This document shows positions 27,031 to 35,036 of a stretch of DNA of 64,000 bases, piece after piece. The DNA lies in NCBI RefSeq assembly GCF_030012215.1, contig NZ_JASCXX010000002.1:124001-188000 (forward strand). The letters are read 5' to 3'. Under the pieces are notes generated by a model. The model was not told where the DNA came from. It was given only the letters and a program-made list of their open reading frames with translations, and did no database searches. The position numbers and the translations under genes were made by a program. Within the stretch, counting starts at the first letter, position 1; every line of letters starts with the position of its first letter. This stretch comes from Anaerobaca lacustris. Its GTDB lineage: Bacteria; Planctomycetota; Phycisphaerae; Sedimentisphaerales; Anaerobacaceae.

Positions 27031-28293
27031 CTACGCAGTGGACGGGGCCTCATCGCTGAGCGAGCGGGCCGCCGAACGCCCGGCCAGGGCCCCGGTGGAG
27101 AAGCACATCTGGAGGTTGTATCCGCCGCAAGGGCCGTCGGCGTCGATCACCTCGCCCGCAAAGTACAGGCCCGTGCAGACCTTCGATGCCACCGTCTTGG
27201 GATCGATCTGTCGTCGATCCACGCCGCCGCACGTCACGGTGGCCTCGGCAATGGGACGCGTGCCCGTGACATTCACCGGCAGGGCCTTGAGAAGTGCGGC
27301 AATCGCTCTGCGCGTCTCCCTGCTGACCTGGCCGGCCTGGGTCTGGCCGTCGCATCCGGCCAGCGTGCAGAGCGTCGCGGCCAGTCGTCGCGGGACGAGG
27401 TCGGCCAGGACGTTCGAGATGCTCTTTCGGGCACAGGCCGACAGTTTCTGTTGAAGCTGCCCATCCAGTTGGGGCGATGGGGTCTGCGGGAGCAGGTCGA
27501 TGCACAGGCCGATGTCGCTCCCGGCGTCGGCCAGCTCGTCGGCGAGCAGACGGCTGATGTCCTGTGCGGCGGGCCCGCCAATGCCGTCTTGGGTGAACAC
27601 AATCGCGCCGACGGACGCGATCTTACGCGGGCTTCGCTCGGCGCAGATGCGCACGTCCGGGACCGCAACGCCTGCCAGACTGCCCGGCCACTTCTGCTGT
27701 GTTACGAGGGGTACGAGCGCTGCCTTCGGGGCGACAATCGTATGGCCTAAGGCCGCGGCGAACCGGTAGCCGTCGCCGGTCGAGCCGGTCTGCGGCCAGG
27801 AGACGCCTCCCGTGGCCACGATCAGTCGTTTGGCCCGGATGACATGCCGGGCGGTGGCGACGGCGAAACCGTTCTCATCCAGAGCGACTCCGATCGCGGG
27901 GCTTCCATATCGCAGTCTTGCGCCGGCCTGCTTGGCTTCGGCCAGAAGAACTTTCCGCACATCGACCGCGCGGCCTTCTGCGGGAAAGACGCAACCGTCG
28001 GCCTCGACTGTCGTAAGCAGGCCGCGATCGTGGAAGAACATTCGGACGTCCGCTGCCGACATCTCGTGGAAGCTATGGCGCAGGAACCGGCCCGCCTCGC
28101 CGAACGCGCGGACGAACTCGTCGATGGTGGCGTTATGCGTGAGGTTGCAGCGTCCGCCCCCGGTGACCAGGAGCTTTCGCCCGGCCGACGGGTTCGCTTC
28201 GACGACTGTGACGCCGGCGCGCTGGCGTGCGGCGCAGATCGCCGCCATCAATCCCGCCGGTCCGGCCCCGAGGATACAGAGATCGCTGTCCAT
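27031..28293 (-). CDS. HI0933/YhiN-type FAD-dependent oxidoreductase
   Basis: 420 residues, normal length. Motifs: N-terminal dinucleotide site ILGAGPAGLMAA (GAGPAG at 9-14), GRKLLVTGGGRCNLTH, VATGGVSWPQTGSTGDGY, and C-terminal GLYFAGEVIDADGPCGGYN with a final NLQMCFSTG. This family of flavoproteins is widespread; no physiological substrate is firmly known, and some members are annotated as aminoacetone oxidases. ATG 28293 is the natural start, directly before the FAD motif. Convergent with the M48 gene. Confidence 0.93.
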   Translation of the reverse strand: MDSDLCILGAGPAGLMAAICAARQRAGVTVVEANPSAGRKLLVTGGGRCNLTHNATIDEFVRAFGEAGRFLRHSFHEMSAADVRMFFHDRGLLTTVEADGCVFPAEGRAVDVRKVLLAEAKQAGARLRYGSPAIGVALDENGFAVATARHVIRAKRLIVATGGVSWPQTGSTGDGYRFAAALGHTIVAPKAALVPLVTQQKWPGSLAGVAVPDVRICAERSPRKIASVGAIVFTQDGIGGPAAQDISRLLADELADAGSDIGLCIDLLPQTPSPQLDGQLQQKLSACARKSISNVLADLVPRRLAATLCTLAGCDGQTQAGQVSRETRRAIAALLKALPVNVTGTRPIAEATVTCGGVDRRQIDPKTVASKVCTGLYFAGEVIDADGPCGGYNLQMCFSTGALAGRSAARSLSDEAPSTA

Positions 28294-28341
28294 GCTGTAG
28301 TTGGTTTCCTCCAGGTGTGACGCCGTGGCTGTGGATGCACG

Positions 28342-28974
28342 CTACGGTTCTGCCGCGATGTCCAGCACGCGAGGGTCGTTGCTTTCAATCCGGACGGCGA
28401 TCTGCTGTTTCGTGTCGACGCCGAGATGCTCGATACAGGCGACGAGCAGGTAATCGACCGCCTGCCGAAGGGTGGGCCGATCGGTGCGCATCGCCGCCTC
28501 GCCGACCCAGACGAGCTGCCTCTGTTGCGTCTGGTTGTCCCTCCTGAACAGCCGCAGAACGAGCCACTGGCTGTACAGCGTGTCGTAGTAGGGCGTGTAA
28601 TAGGTTGAGTGGCCGAAGCCGAAACCTCGGCTGTATCCTCCAAAGAGGAAGCCCGCCCGCATCTCCGGCGTCGGGCGGCGGTCCACCACCTCCTGCGACG
28701 TCGTGCCCACGCGGAAGACGATCTCATAGGCCGCCGTCTCCGGGCTCTCCGCGAGGGTGTATCCCTCGCCCTGGAGGAGCCGCTCGGCCTTGGCCCGGAT
28801 CTGCCTCTGGAAGATGAGGTTCTCTGCGTTGGGATCGGTCGCAACATGAATCGGCGCCTGTCGGGAGATCGGCTCGGCCAACTCGCTGTAGCCGTTGAAC
28901 TGCACGCGGTAGCTCGAACGGCAACCCGCCGCAGCCATCCCCACGACGGTCAGTGCCAGCATGATTCGTACCAT
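28342..28974 (-). CDS. Lipoprotein, DUF4136-like
   Basis: 210 residues. The lipoprotein signal (VRIMLALTVVGMAAAGC) gives Cys18 as the mature N-terminus. The rest resembles DUF4136-type envelope lipoproteins: YSELAEPISRQAPIHV, AKAERLLQGEGYTLAE, YEIVFRVGTT, and a Gly/Tyr-rich loop (FLFGGYSRGFGFGHSTYY). ATG 28974 is chosen because of the signal peptide and AAGGAC upstream; the open frame reaches 29559 but that part overlaps a divergent gene and lacks signal features. Function unknown. Confidence 0.75.
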   Translation of the reverse strand: MVRIMLALTVVGMAAAGCRSSYRVQFNGYSELAEPISRQAPIHVATDPNAENLIFQRQIRAKAERLLQGEGYTLAESPETAAYEIVFRVGTTSQEVVDRRPTPEMRAGFLFGGYSRGFGFGHSTYYTPYYDTLYSQWLVLRLFRRDNQTQQRQLVWVGEAAMRTDRPTLRQAVDYLLVACIEHLGVDTKQQIAVRIESNDPRVLDIAAEP

Positions 28975-29112
28975 ATCGAAGTCCTTTCCACCGCCATCTG
29001 CGAGTGATCTCAGTTTGCCCCGTCCCGATTGCCGGGCTTCTGGACGGCTCTTGTCATTGCTATTGTCCTCGCGAGGGCCGCTCGAATCAAGTCGCAAGAC
29101 CGTAGTCGTAGG

Positions 29113-29128
29113 ATGGGCTTCAGCCCAT
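29113..29128. repeat. REP-like palindrome ATGGGCT-TC-AGCCCAT
   Basis: Two perfect 7-bp arms separated by two bases, inside GGATGGGCTTCAGCCCATGC. Strings of this kind (TGGGCTTCAGCCCA) recur as dispersed intergenic elements in many GC-rich bacteria; that is knowledge, not something shown here. Confidence 0.45.
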
Positions 29129-29137
29129 GCCGTGTCT

Positions 29138-29150
29138 AAGGAATTTCCTT
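29138..29150. repeat. 13-bp palindrome AAGGAATTTCCTT
   Basis: A perfect palindrome ten bases after the previous element; AT-rich within GC-rich surroundings. Confidence 0.35.
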
Positions 29151-29397
29151 GTATCGAACGGCCGGGAGAGCTACAATCGGATGCATTGGTCGGCCCATCG
29201 CGTCCATGGAGCGAGGGGGCACAACCGAATGGGGGTCTCGCAGAGAACGTACCGAAATATAACCCGTTGCACTTCATGTTGGGCACGAAGCGGTCGATAG
29301 CCACTTCATGGCCGATTCGAAACGCGCAAGCTGTATTTCGCCTGGCTGGAGAGGTGTCCCTCTTACGGGGCGTAACCAGACCGAGGAACCGAGAAGA

Positions 29398-30441
29398 GTG
29401 AAACATAGCCGAGTCGTTCGTATCTGCATCGTGATGGCGACCGCATCGGTCCTGCTGTGTGGGTCCGGCTCCCGATCGTTCGTTGCAGCGCGACAACACG
29501 CTGCCATTTCTGCGGGGGGGCTTACCGGCTCGGCTCCGGCGGCGCGGCGAACGCACCATTTCCTGGTGGTTTCGGCGGATGATTCGCCGATCTCCTCAGC
29601 CTTCGGCGACCTGCTTGAGGTGATCCACCTGCGTCTGTCTCTTGCCATGATCTCGCACGGGCTGTCGCTGGATACAACGAGCGAGCCACTGGTCTGGGTG
29701 TATTTCGGCTGCCGCCAGCAATATCGCGAGCATCCGCGGGGCGCGGAGCGTGCCGATCCGGCGTTTCAGGATGCATATTATTGCACCCGAACCAATCAGG
29801 TTACGCTCTGCGCCGATGGAATGCTCAGCAGTCGAGAGATCCGCGACGAGTCGATCGCGCCGCACGCTTCGGCTTGCTCGACAACGGGATCGCAATCCCC
29901 CGACGAATTGTGCGCCTTTCAGGGCGCATCTGCGGAGCGTATCCGAATACTCACGCACGAGATGGCGCACCAACTGGCATACAACCGGGGGCTTCAGAAG
30001 CGCGGGGTGATGTACCCGTTGTGGGTTTCCGAGGGACTGGCCACCTTCTTCGAGGGTTCGGCTCTGGCCGGAGCCGACCCGGGATCCAATCCAAGCCGCA
30101 AGCGGAGGTTGGCCGAACTGGGGGCCAGGAGGACGCTGCTTCCATTGCATGAGCTTTCGGTCCTGGCGGGCCCGGGCGCCCTTCGGCCAGCACCGGCTGA
30201 CGTCTATGCCCAGTGCTGGGGTCTCATGACGTTCCTCCTGCAGCACCATCCGGACAAGTTGTCTGCCTACCTGATCGAACTCGCGCAATCTCCGATGGGG
30301 CGACGGTCTTCCGTGTCGCTGCGACAGGATTTTGTCCGGCACTTCGGCCCGATCGGTGTACTCGAGCGAAACTGGCGAGATTATGTCGCCTCTCTGCCAA
30401 GCGAGATCGCCGTCGCCGAACCCGTGACCTCCAGTTCTTGA
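29398..30441 (+). CDS. DUF1570-type putative zinc peptidase, exported
   Basis: 347 residues. A hydrophobic N-terminal segment (VRICIVMATASVLLCGSG) indicates export or anchoring. The central region has ILTHEMAHQLAYNRG (HExxH zinc motif) followed by PLWVSEGLATFFEGSA, where the Glu is the likely third ligand; this is the gluzincin layout found in DUF1570, a family frequent in planctomycetes. The C-terminal part (DVYAQCWGLMTFLLQHHPDK) is also family-like. The GTG at 29398 is taken as start because it opens the signal segment and lies after GAGGAACCGAGAAG; the frame upstream to 29308 has no signal-like content. Substrate unknown. Confidence 0.75.
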   Translation: MKHSRVVRICIVMATASVLLCGSGSRSFVAARQHAAISAGGLTGSAPAARRTHHFLVVSADDSPISSAFGDLLEVIHLRLSLAMISHGLSLDTTSEPLVWVYFGCRQQYREHPRGAERADPAFQDAYYCTRTNQVTLCADGMLSSREIRDESIAPHASACSTTGSQSPDELCAFQGASAERIRILTHEMAHQLAYNRGLQKRGVMYPLWVSEGLATFFEGSALAGADPGSNPSRKRRLAELGARRTLLPLHELSVLAGPGALRPAPADVYAQCWGLMTFLLQHHPDKLSAYLIELAQSPMGRRSSVSLRQDFVRHFGPIGVLERNWRDYVASLPSEIAVAEPVTSSS

Positions 30442-30649
30442 CCTCCTGTCGTCGTGTTCCCACCAGAACACTTCCGTTCTGCGCCGATGGGCAGAATGCT
30501 CACGGACAATCAAGTGGAAGCCTGAGTAACTGCCCGGCGTGATCCCCCGTATGTGCTCCAGAGCAGCAGGAAGGTGAAACGCTCCTTCGCATGCCGGAGT
30601 TTGGCAGTGCTCGAAGGAGAAAGCCGCAGTCAAGTAAGGAGATTTGATC

Positions 30650-32182
30650 ATGTATCGCACAGGCAGATCCGCAAGGAGAGCAGGTTTTCTGACGATGATT
30701 CTCATGCTCGCGGCCGTTCCAATCGTGGCCGTGGGAACCCCTGAGAAAGGGAAGGCGATCGCGATAACGGACTCGGAGGAGCAGTGGATGGGCTCGACGA
30801 ACGAGGCCGAGTCGGTAGGCGGGCAGATGAAGTCGCAACCCGCAGTGGCGACGCAGCCCCTCTATCAACGGCTCGACCGATTGGTCGGTACGCCTGTTCT
30901 TGATCTCCAAGGCAAGAGACTCGGCCGGATCAAGGACATCGTTCTCGACAGTCAGGGTGAATCGATCAGCTATGCGGCGTTGTCGTACGGCGGGTTCTTC
31001 GGCGTCGGCGAAAGGCTCTTCGCTGTACCGTGGTCCGAGTTCCGCAGGCATCCGGACAAAGAGGCCTACGTTCTCAACGTGAGGAAGGAGCACCTCAGGA
31101 GCGCACCGCGTCCGGCAGACAGTTACCAGATCCTGACGCCGAATCTGGCCGACTATACCGGTGCTACGAGCCCGACCGGCGCGTCGGAGGCGGCCGGCTA
31201 CGCAGAGACACACGGGTTTCGGAAGAACGACTGGCCGGACCAGGCCGATGACAACTGGGCTGAACGGATTCGCACGTCCTATCGCAAGGGACATCTGAAG
31301 TCGGGTCCGAGCCGGACGGAATCGGCGCCCGAACGGGCCGCGACGATGTCGGCCGAACGGCAAATGCCGGTCACCTCTCGCAGGGTGACGCGGTTGATCG
31401 GTATGGCGACCAGAGACTTGCAGGGGCACTCGCTGGGCCAACTCGATGGCATTGTCGTTGACACAATCCGCGACGAGATCGTCTACGGCGTCGTGATTCT
31501 GAACACGACCCCCTGGGCCCTGGATCGCGAACTGGCTCTCGTGCCCTGGAGCGTCATCGAAGTGGTGCCCGAACTCAGCGCGTTGCAGGTCAATGCCGAT
31601 GCGTCGATGCTGGAGGCAGTGGCGTTCGCCCGCGCCGAGGGTTTCCCCTATCTGGGCGACCCGCTCTATGACCAGAGCATCGAGGCGCGATTCGAGGCGA
31701 CCCCGTACTGGGAGACGCTGGGCTACGTTCCAGGAGACGGTCCGGTACTCGAAGGGACGGAGCCGGGCCGCACCGGCAGGGACCTCGACGTCTCGGTGTG
31801 GAGACCCGGCAGCGAGTACAACCAGCGCTTCGACCCCGGTCTGGTGACGACGGTGCACGGGACAATCCAAAGACTGGATGTCTTTCGTCCCAGCCGAAAT
31901 GCCGTGGAAGGGCTTCGCCTCAGCGTCAGGGCCGTCGACGGCAGGACGTGGGTCATCCACACGGGGCCGCGTTCCTACATGGAAAGCCAGGGCATCTTGC
32001 TTCACTTCGGCGACAGAGTGACCATCGTGGGCGCGCCGGCGTGGATTGCCCCCTGGCGCGGCGAAGTCCTGATGGCCTCGACGATCCATCGCGGAAACGA
32101 GACGTGGCGGCTGCGCGATGCGAACGGCATTCCACAGTGGAACGCCGGCGATCTGATCGAGACCGGGATTTCCAGCCGGTAG
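30650..32182 (+). CDS. Exported protein with two PRC-barrel domains
   Basis: 510 residues. A signal-like N-terminus (GFLTMILMLAAVPIVAVG) precedes two PRC-barrel domains: LVGTPVLDLQGKRLGRIKDI to LFAVPWSEF (about residues 75-140) and LIGMATRDLQGHSLGQLDGI to LALVPWSVI (about 245-310). A C-terminal beta-rich OB-like part (VTTVHGTIQRLDVF, GDRVTIVGAPAWI; about 395-510) follows. PRC-barrels are small beta-barrel protein-interaction modules (RimM, photosynthetic reaction centre H). An exported, duplicated form suggests an envelope role; nothing more can be said. ATG 30650 has AAGGAG seven bases upstream. Confidence 0.8.
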   Translation: MYRTGRSARRAGFLTMILMLAAVPIVAVGTPEKGKAIAITDSEEQWMGSTNEAESVGGQMKSQPAVATQPLYQRLDRLVGTPVLDLQGKRLGRIKDIVLDSQGESISYAALSYGGFFGVGERLFAVPWSEFRRHPDKEAYVLNVRKEHLRSAPRPADSYQILTPNLADYTGATSPTGASEAAGYAETHGFRKNDWPDQADDNWAERIRTSYRKGHLKSGPSRTESAPERAATMSAERQMPVTSRRVTRLIGMATRDLQGHSLGQLDGIVVDTIRDEIVYGVVILNTTPWALDRELALVPWSVIEVVPELSALQVNADASMLEAVAFARAEGFPYLGDPLYDQSIEARFEATPYWETLGYVPGDGPVLEGTEPGRTGRDLDVSVWRPGSEYNQRFDPGLVTTVHGTIQRLDVFRPSRNAVEGLRLSVRAVDGRTWVIHTGPRSYMESQGILLHFGDRVTIVGAPAWIAPWRGEVLMASTIHRGNETWRLRDANGIPQWNAGDLIETGISSR

Positions 32183-32200
32183 CGCCGACCAATCCATGAG

Positions 32201-32226
32201 GGATCGCGGTTTGCGGGCCGCGATCC
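32201..32226 (+). terminator. Hairpin after the PRC-barrel gene
   Basis: A perfect 9-bp stem (GGATCGCGG at 32201-32209 with CCGCGATCC at 32218-32226) and 8-nt loop, starting 18 nt after the stop. No T tract follows directly; a second hairpin at 32244 supplies one. Confidence 0.5.
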
Positions 32227-32243
32227 CCTTCGGCGGAGGTTGT

Positions 32244-32288
32244 GGCAGTGCGAGCGGGATCACCGTTTTGCACTGCCGCCTTTGTTTT
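32244..32288 (+). terminator. Second hairpin with T-rich tail
   Basis: An 8-bp stem (GGCAGTGC at 32244-32251 with GCACTGCC at 32270-32277) with an 18-nt loop is followed by GCCTTTGTTTT. Together with 32201-32226 it probably ends the PRC-barrel transcript. Confidence 0.5.
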
Positions 32289-32357
32289 CACGCGACAGCG
32301 TACCCGTCTTGCCCGGCACGCACGATTTGGATTGTCCTTCGAAAAGACGGGGCGTTC

Positions 32358-32395
32358 ATAACACGAAACTAACCGCGCCCTAACATTCCGCAAAC
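32358..32395 (+). promoter_or_regulatory. Pho-box-like array of four half-sites at 11-bp spacing
   Basis: ATAAC (32358), CTAAC (32369), CTAAC (32380) and CAAAC (32391) start exactly 11 bp apart, on one face of the helix. Tandem direct repeats with 11-bp period are the hallmark of PhoB/OmpR-family binding sites. A weak -10-like GATAAA follows at 32404-32409. The array lies 110 nt before the first gene of the polyphosphate cluster. Regulator identity is inferred. Confidence 0.5.
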
Positions 32396-32504
32396 GCCCC
32401 GGCGATAAACTCCACAGAGGATTGGAAAGCCGAGTCAAGGCTTTCGATCCGCTCGACCGATAAGAAGTAAGAACGAAACCCGGACGAATGATGGGGTAAT
32501 CGCC

Positions 32505-33149
32505 ATGCGGATCGCCGACATGATCGGTAGCGTCGTTGCACTCGGCCAGTCCTGCCGGTTCGATCTCGACCACGCATCTCGCGTCAGCCGGCTGGCCTTG
32601 CGGCTGTTCGATCAGCTTCAACCGTTGCATGAGATGGGCAACACCGAGCGGATCTGGCTGCGGGCGGCCGCCTTGCTGCACGATGTCGCCAAGCCCCAGG
32701 ACCCCAAAGACCATCACAAGGTGGCCCGCGATCTCATCCTCCATGCCGCCTCGTTGCCGTTCCGGGCGGAGGAGCGGACGATCATCGCCCTGGTGGCCCG
32801 CTACCACCGCGGTTCGCTGCCGGAGGGCGACCATGCCTGCTTCCGCGACCTGGACGCCGAATCCCAACTCTATGTGGCGAAGCTGGCGTCACTGCTGCGC
32901 CTGGCCGACGGACTGGACGAGGGACGCGCCGGGCTGGTGGACGACGTATTCTGCCAGATTCGCCCGCGCTGTGTCCTTCTGCGGGCGCTCAGCCGGGACA
33001 CCGTGAGCCTCAGAAAGGTGCTGAGAAAGGCCGATCTGTTCGGCCGCACGTTCGGTCGCGATGTCGTCGTCGGTGTCGAGATCGTTCCGGCGCATCTCGA
33101 TTTGGGCCTTGATTCCAAAGCGGCCCCGGCCTATGCTGCTGCGAGGTAG
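32505..33149 (+). CDS. HD-domain protein, Ppx/GppA-associated type
   Basis: 214 residues. The HD core is RFDLDHASRVSRLALRLFDQ (first His), WLRAAALLHDVAKPQDPKDH (HD pair), HHKVARDLILHAASLPF, IIALVARYHRGSLP and VAKLASLLRLADGLD. The order and spacing match the C-terminal HD part of Ppx/GppA phosphatases, here as a free-standing protein with the HD pair intact. It is first in a run of genes that includes CHAD, Ppx and Ppk1. A phosphohydrolase acting on nucleotides or polyphosphate is plausible but not shown. ATG 32505 follows a GGGG-containing leader. Confidence 0.85.
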   Translation: MRIADMIGSVVALGQSCRFDLDHASRVSRLALRLFDQLQPLHEMGNTERIWLRAAALLHDVAKPQDPKDHHKVARDLILHAASLPFRAEERTIIALVARYHRGSLPEGDHACFRDLDAESQLYVAKLASLLRLADGLDEGRAGLVDDVFCQIRPRCVLLRALSRDTVSLRKVLRKADLFGRTFGRDVVVGVEIVPAHLDLGLDSKAAPAYAAAR

Positions 33150-33183
33150 GTAACGCAAATCGAGAAGCTGTTGAGAGACCGCC

Positions 33184-33924
33184 GTGGGACGTCTGGTCAT
33201 TCTTTCGGGGCCATCCTGTGTGGGCAAGGGGCCGCTCTATGCGGCGTTGAAGAGGCTCTATCCCCGGACCGCCGGCCGGCTGGACAAGTTCGTGCTGTAT
33301 GACAGCCGGGCGCCGCGTCCGGGCGAGGTGGACGGGATCGACTTCCATTTCCGCCGTCGCGATGAGATCGAAGCCTTCCGCGACCGGCCTGATTTCCGCG
33401 TCTTCGAGGTCCGAAACGACTTGCAGGCGATGGATACGCGGGAGCTGGAGCGGATGCTGGCGGAATCGGTCGTCTTTTTTGAGGGCAATCCGTTCATCGG
33501 GTCACGGTTGCTCGATCTCGCCCAGGCGCAAGGGGTCGCCTCCCTGAGCATTTTCCTTTCGCCGTTGTCTCGTGAGGAGATCGTCGAGCTGAACGGGCGG
33601 GTCCCGAGCGTCTCTGTGCCCGAGTTCGTCACCGATGTGATGCGGCGCAAGCTCCTGCGGCGTACGACGCGACAGAAGGGGATTCTCTCACAGGCGGACC
33701 TGGAGAATATCGAGGTCCGGGCCCAAAGCGCCTATGGCGAGATGCAGCAGGCGTGGCGGTACGACCACGTCATCTGCTGCCATGACGGCGAAGACAGCGA
33801 GCACTGGGATGCGTTCTACTATCCCATCGGCGACGCGCGCAAGGCCGTGCAGGCGTTTGCCGCCCTGTTGGAAGGTGACGCGCCGGACGGCGTCGAGAAA
33901 TGGGAGCACGACCTGATCGCGTAG
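33184..33924 (+). CDS. Guanylate-kinase-like nucleotide kinase fold protein with altered P-loop
   Basis: 246 residues. The N-terminus LVILSGPSCVGKGPLYAAL matches the guanylate kinase P-loop region, and LDKFVLYDSRAPRPGEVDG with IDFHFRRRDEIE matches its GMP-binding region. The Walker A Ser/Thr after the lysine is Gly16, so the classical Mg-coordinating hydroxyl is missing. The C-terminal 60 residues (AYGEMQQAWRYDHVI) are partly family-like. Starts at GTG 33184, 34 nt after the HD gene. It may phosphorylate a nucleotide, or may have become a binding protein; phn-type ribose-bisphosphate kinases are a related possibility. Confidence 0.7.
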   Translation: MGRLVILSGPSCVGKGPLYAALKRLYPRTAGRLDKFVLYDSRAPRPGEVDGIDFHFRRRDEIEAFRDRPDFRVFEVRNDLQAMDTRELERMLAESVVFFEGNPFIGSRLLDLAQAQGVASLSIFLSPLSREEIVELNGRVPSVSVPEFVTDVMRRKLLRRTTRQKGILSQADLENIEVRAQSAYGEMQQAWRYDHVICCHDGEDSEHWDAFYYPIGDARKAVQAFAALLEGDAPDGVEKWEHDLIA

Positions 33925-33953
33925 CGTTTGAATGGAACGGAGTATGGGACCCG

Positions 33954-35036
33954 ATGGATGAAGACCGGGAACATCGCAAAGCGGCCGTGACGACGGCCGG
34001 TTCAAGTTGTCGGCTCGTGGCCTGTCAGTATCTGAGCGGGCAGCTCGACGCCCTGGTGACCCAGATGGCCGGCGTCCGGCGAGACGAGGATATCGAGCCG
34101 GTGCATCAGGCGAGGGTGGCGTCGCGACGGCTGCGCGTCGCGCTGGGGATGTTCGCCGACTGCTTCGATGCGAAGAAGGTGGGCCGGTGGCGCAAGCGAC
34201 TCCGAGGGCTGACGCGGGGCCTTGGCCCGGCGCGGGACCTGGACGTGCACATCGCTTTCGTGGAAGGCTTCCTGGCCGGCCTGGAGGAGAAGGACCGAAC
34301 GCACCGCCCTGGGATCGAGCGTCTTCTGCTGCGGCTTCGACAGGACCGTCTTGCCGCCCAGCCCGAGGCCGTCGAGACGCTGGACAGACTGAACAAGGGC
34401 GACCTGCTGGCCGAGATGCACGGCGAGATCGAGAGGGCCCGCTTCCTGCTGCGGACGCAGAGCGTCCCGTTGCAGAGTCCTGTGGTCTTCGAGCGGGCGG
34501 CCGCCCACATCCTGCGGCGTCAGCGCGGTCTATTGGCCGCGGCGCCGGTGCTGGACGATCCGGACGATGTCGCCGGCCATCATCGGGTCCGAATCGCCGC
34601 CAAGAAGCTGCGGTATACGATGGAGGTCTGCATTCCGGCTTTCGACAAGCAGCTTGCCGGTGCGATCAAGGCCGTCAAGAAAGTGCAATCGTCTCTCGGA
34701 GACATTCACGACTGCGACGTCTGGATCGCGAACCTTGGGACTTTCGTCGAGCAGGAACGGGAGCGGACGGTCGCCTATTTCGGGCATGTCCGACCGTTCA
34801 ACCGACTCCAGCCCGGACTCGAATTCCTTCGCGCCGAGCGGGCGAACCACCGCCGGCAGGCCTTCGCCGAACTCGTCGAGTACTGGCGACGCCTCGACGA
34901 CGAGCGGTTCTGGAGCGACCTGGAGACGATGCTGGAAACGTACGTAGAGATCGCGCAGCAACCCGATCCCGCTACACAGGACGAGCCGATCCATGGCACG
35001 GAAGAAGAGATCGAAAACGATAGCCCTGCTCAGTGA
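33954..35036 (+). CDS. CHAD-domain protein
   Basis: 360 residues. CHAD (conserved histidine alpha-helical domain) proteins bind polyphosphate through conserved His and basic residues. Visible signature: EPVHQARVASRRLRVALGMF with the following GLTRGLGPARDLDV, and the second half HHRVRIAAKKLRYTMEVC with SSLGDIHDCDVWI. Both four-helix halves are present. ATG 33954 opens MDEDREHRKAA; the longer frame from 33900 overlaps the previous gene and is less likely. Its end overlaps the metallophosphoesterase gene by 44 nt. It very probably works with Ppk1 and Ppx in polyphosphate handling. Confidence 0.92.
   Translation: MDEDREHRKAAVTTAGSSCRLVACQYLSGQLDALVTQMAGVRRDEDIEPVHQARVASRRLRVALGMFADCFDAKKVGRWRKRLRGLTRGLGPARDLDVHIAFVEGFLAGLEEKDRTHRPGIERLLLRLRQDRLAAQPEAVETLDRLNKGDLLAEMHGEIERARFLLRTQSVPLQSPVVFERAAAHILRRQRGLLAAAPVLDDPDDVAGHHRVRIAAKKLRYTMEVCIPAFDKQLAGAIKAVKKVQSSLGDIHDCDVWIANLGTFVEQERERTVAYFGHVRPFNRLQPGLEFLRAERANHRRQAFAELVEYWRRLDDERFWSDLETMLETYVEIAQQPDPATQDEPIHGTEEEIENDSPAQ

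Larger units (their letters stand above)
28975..29397. other. Divergent intergenic region with palindromic elements
   Basis: About 420 nt between divergent starts. It contains two palindromes (29113-29128 and 29138-29150) and no convincing gene. The promoters of the DUF4136-like and DUF1570 genes are probably here but were not pinpointed. Confidence 0.45.
32183..32504. other. Intergenic region upstream of the polyphosphate cluster
   Basis: About 320 nt holding two terminator-like hairpins (32201-32226, 32244-32277), then an 11-bp phased direct-repeat array (32358-32395), then the leader of the HD gene. No protein gene is seen. Confidence 0.6.
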
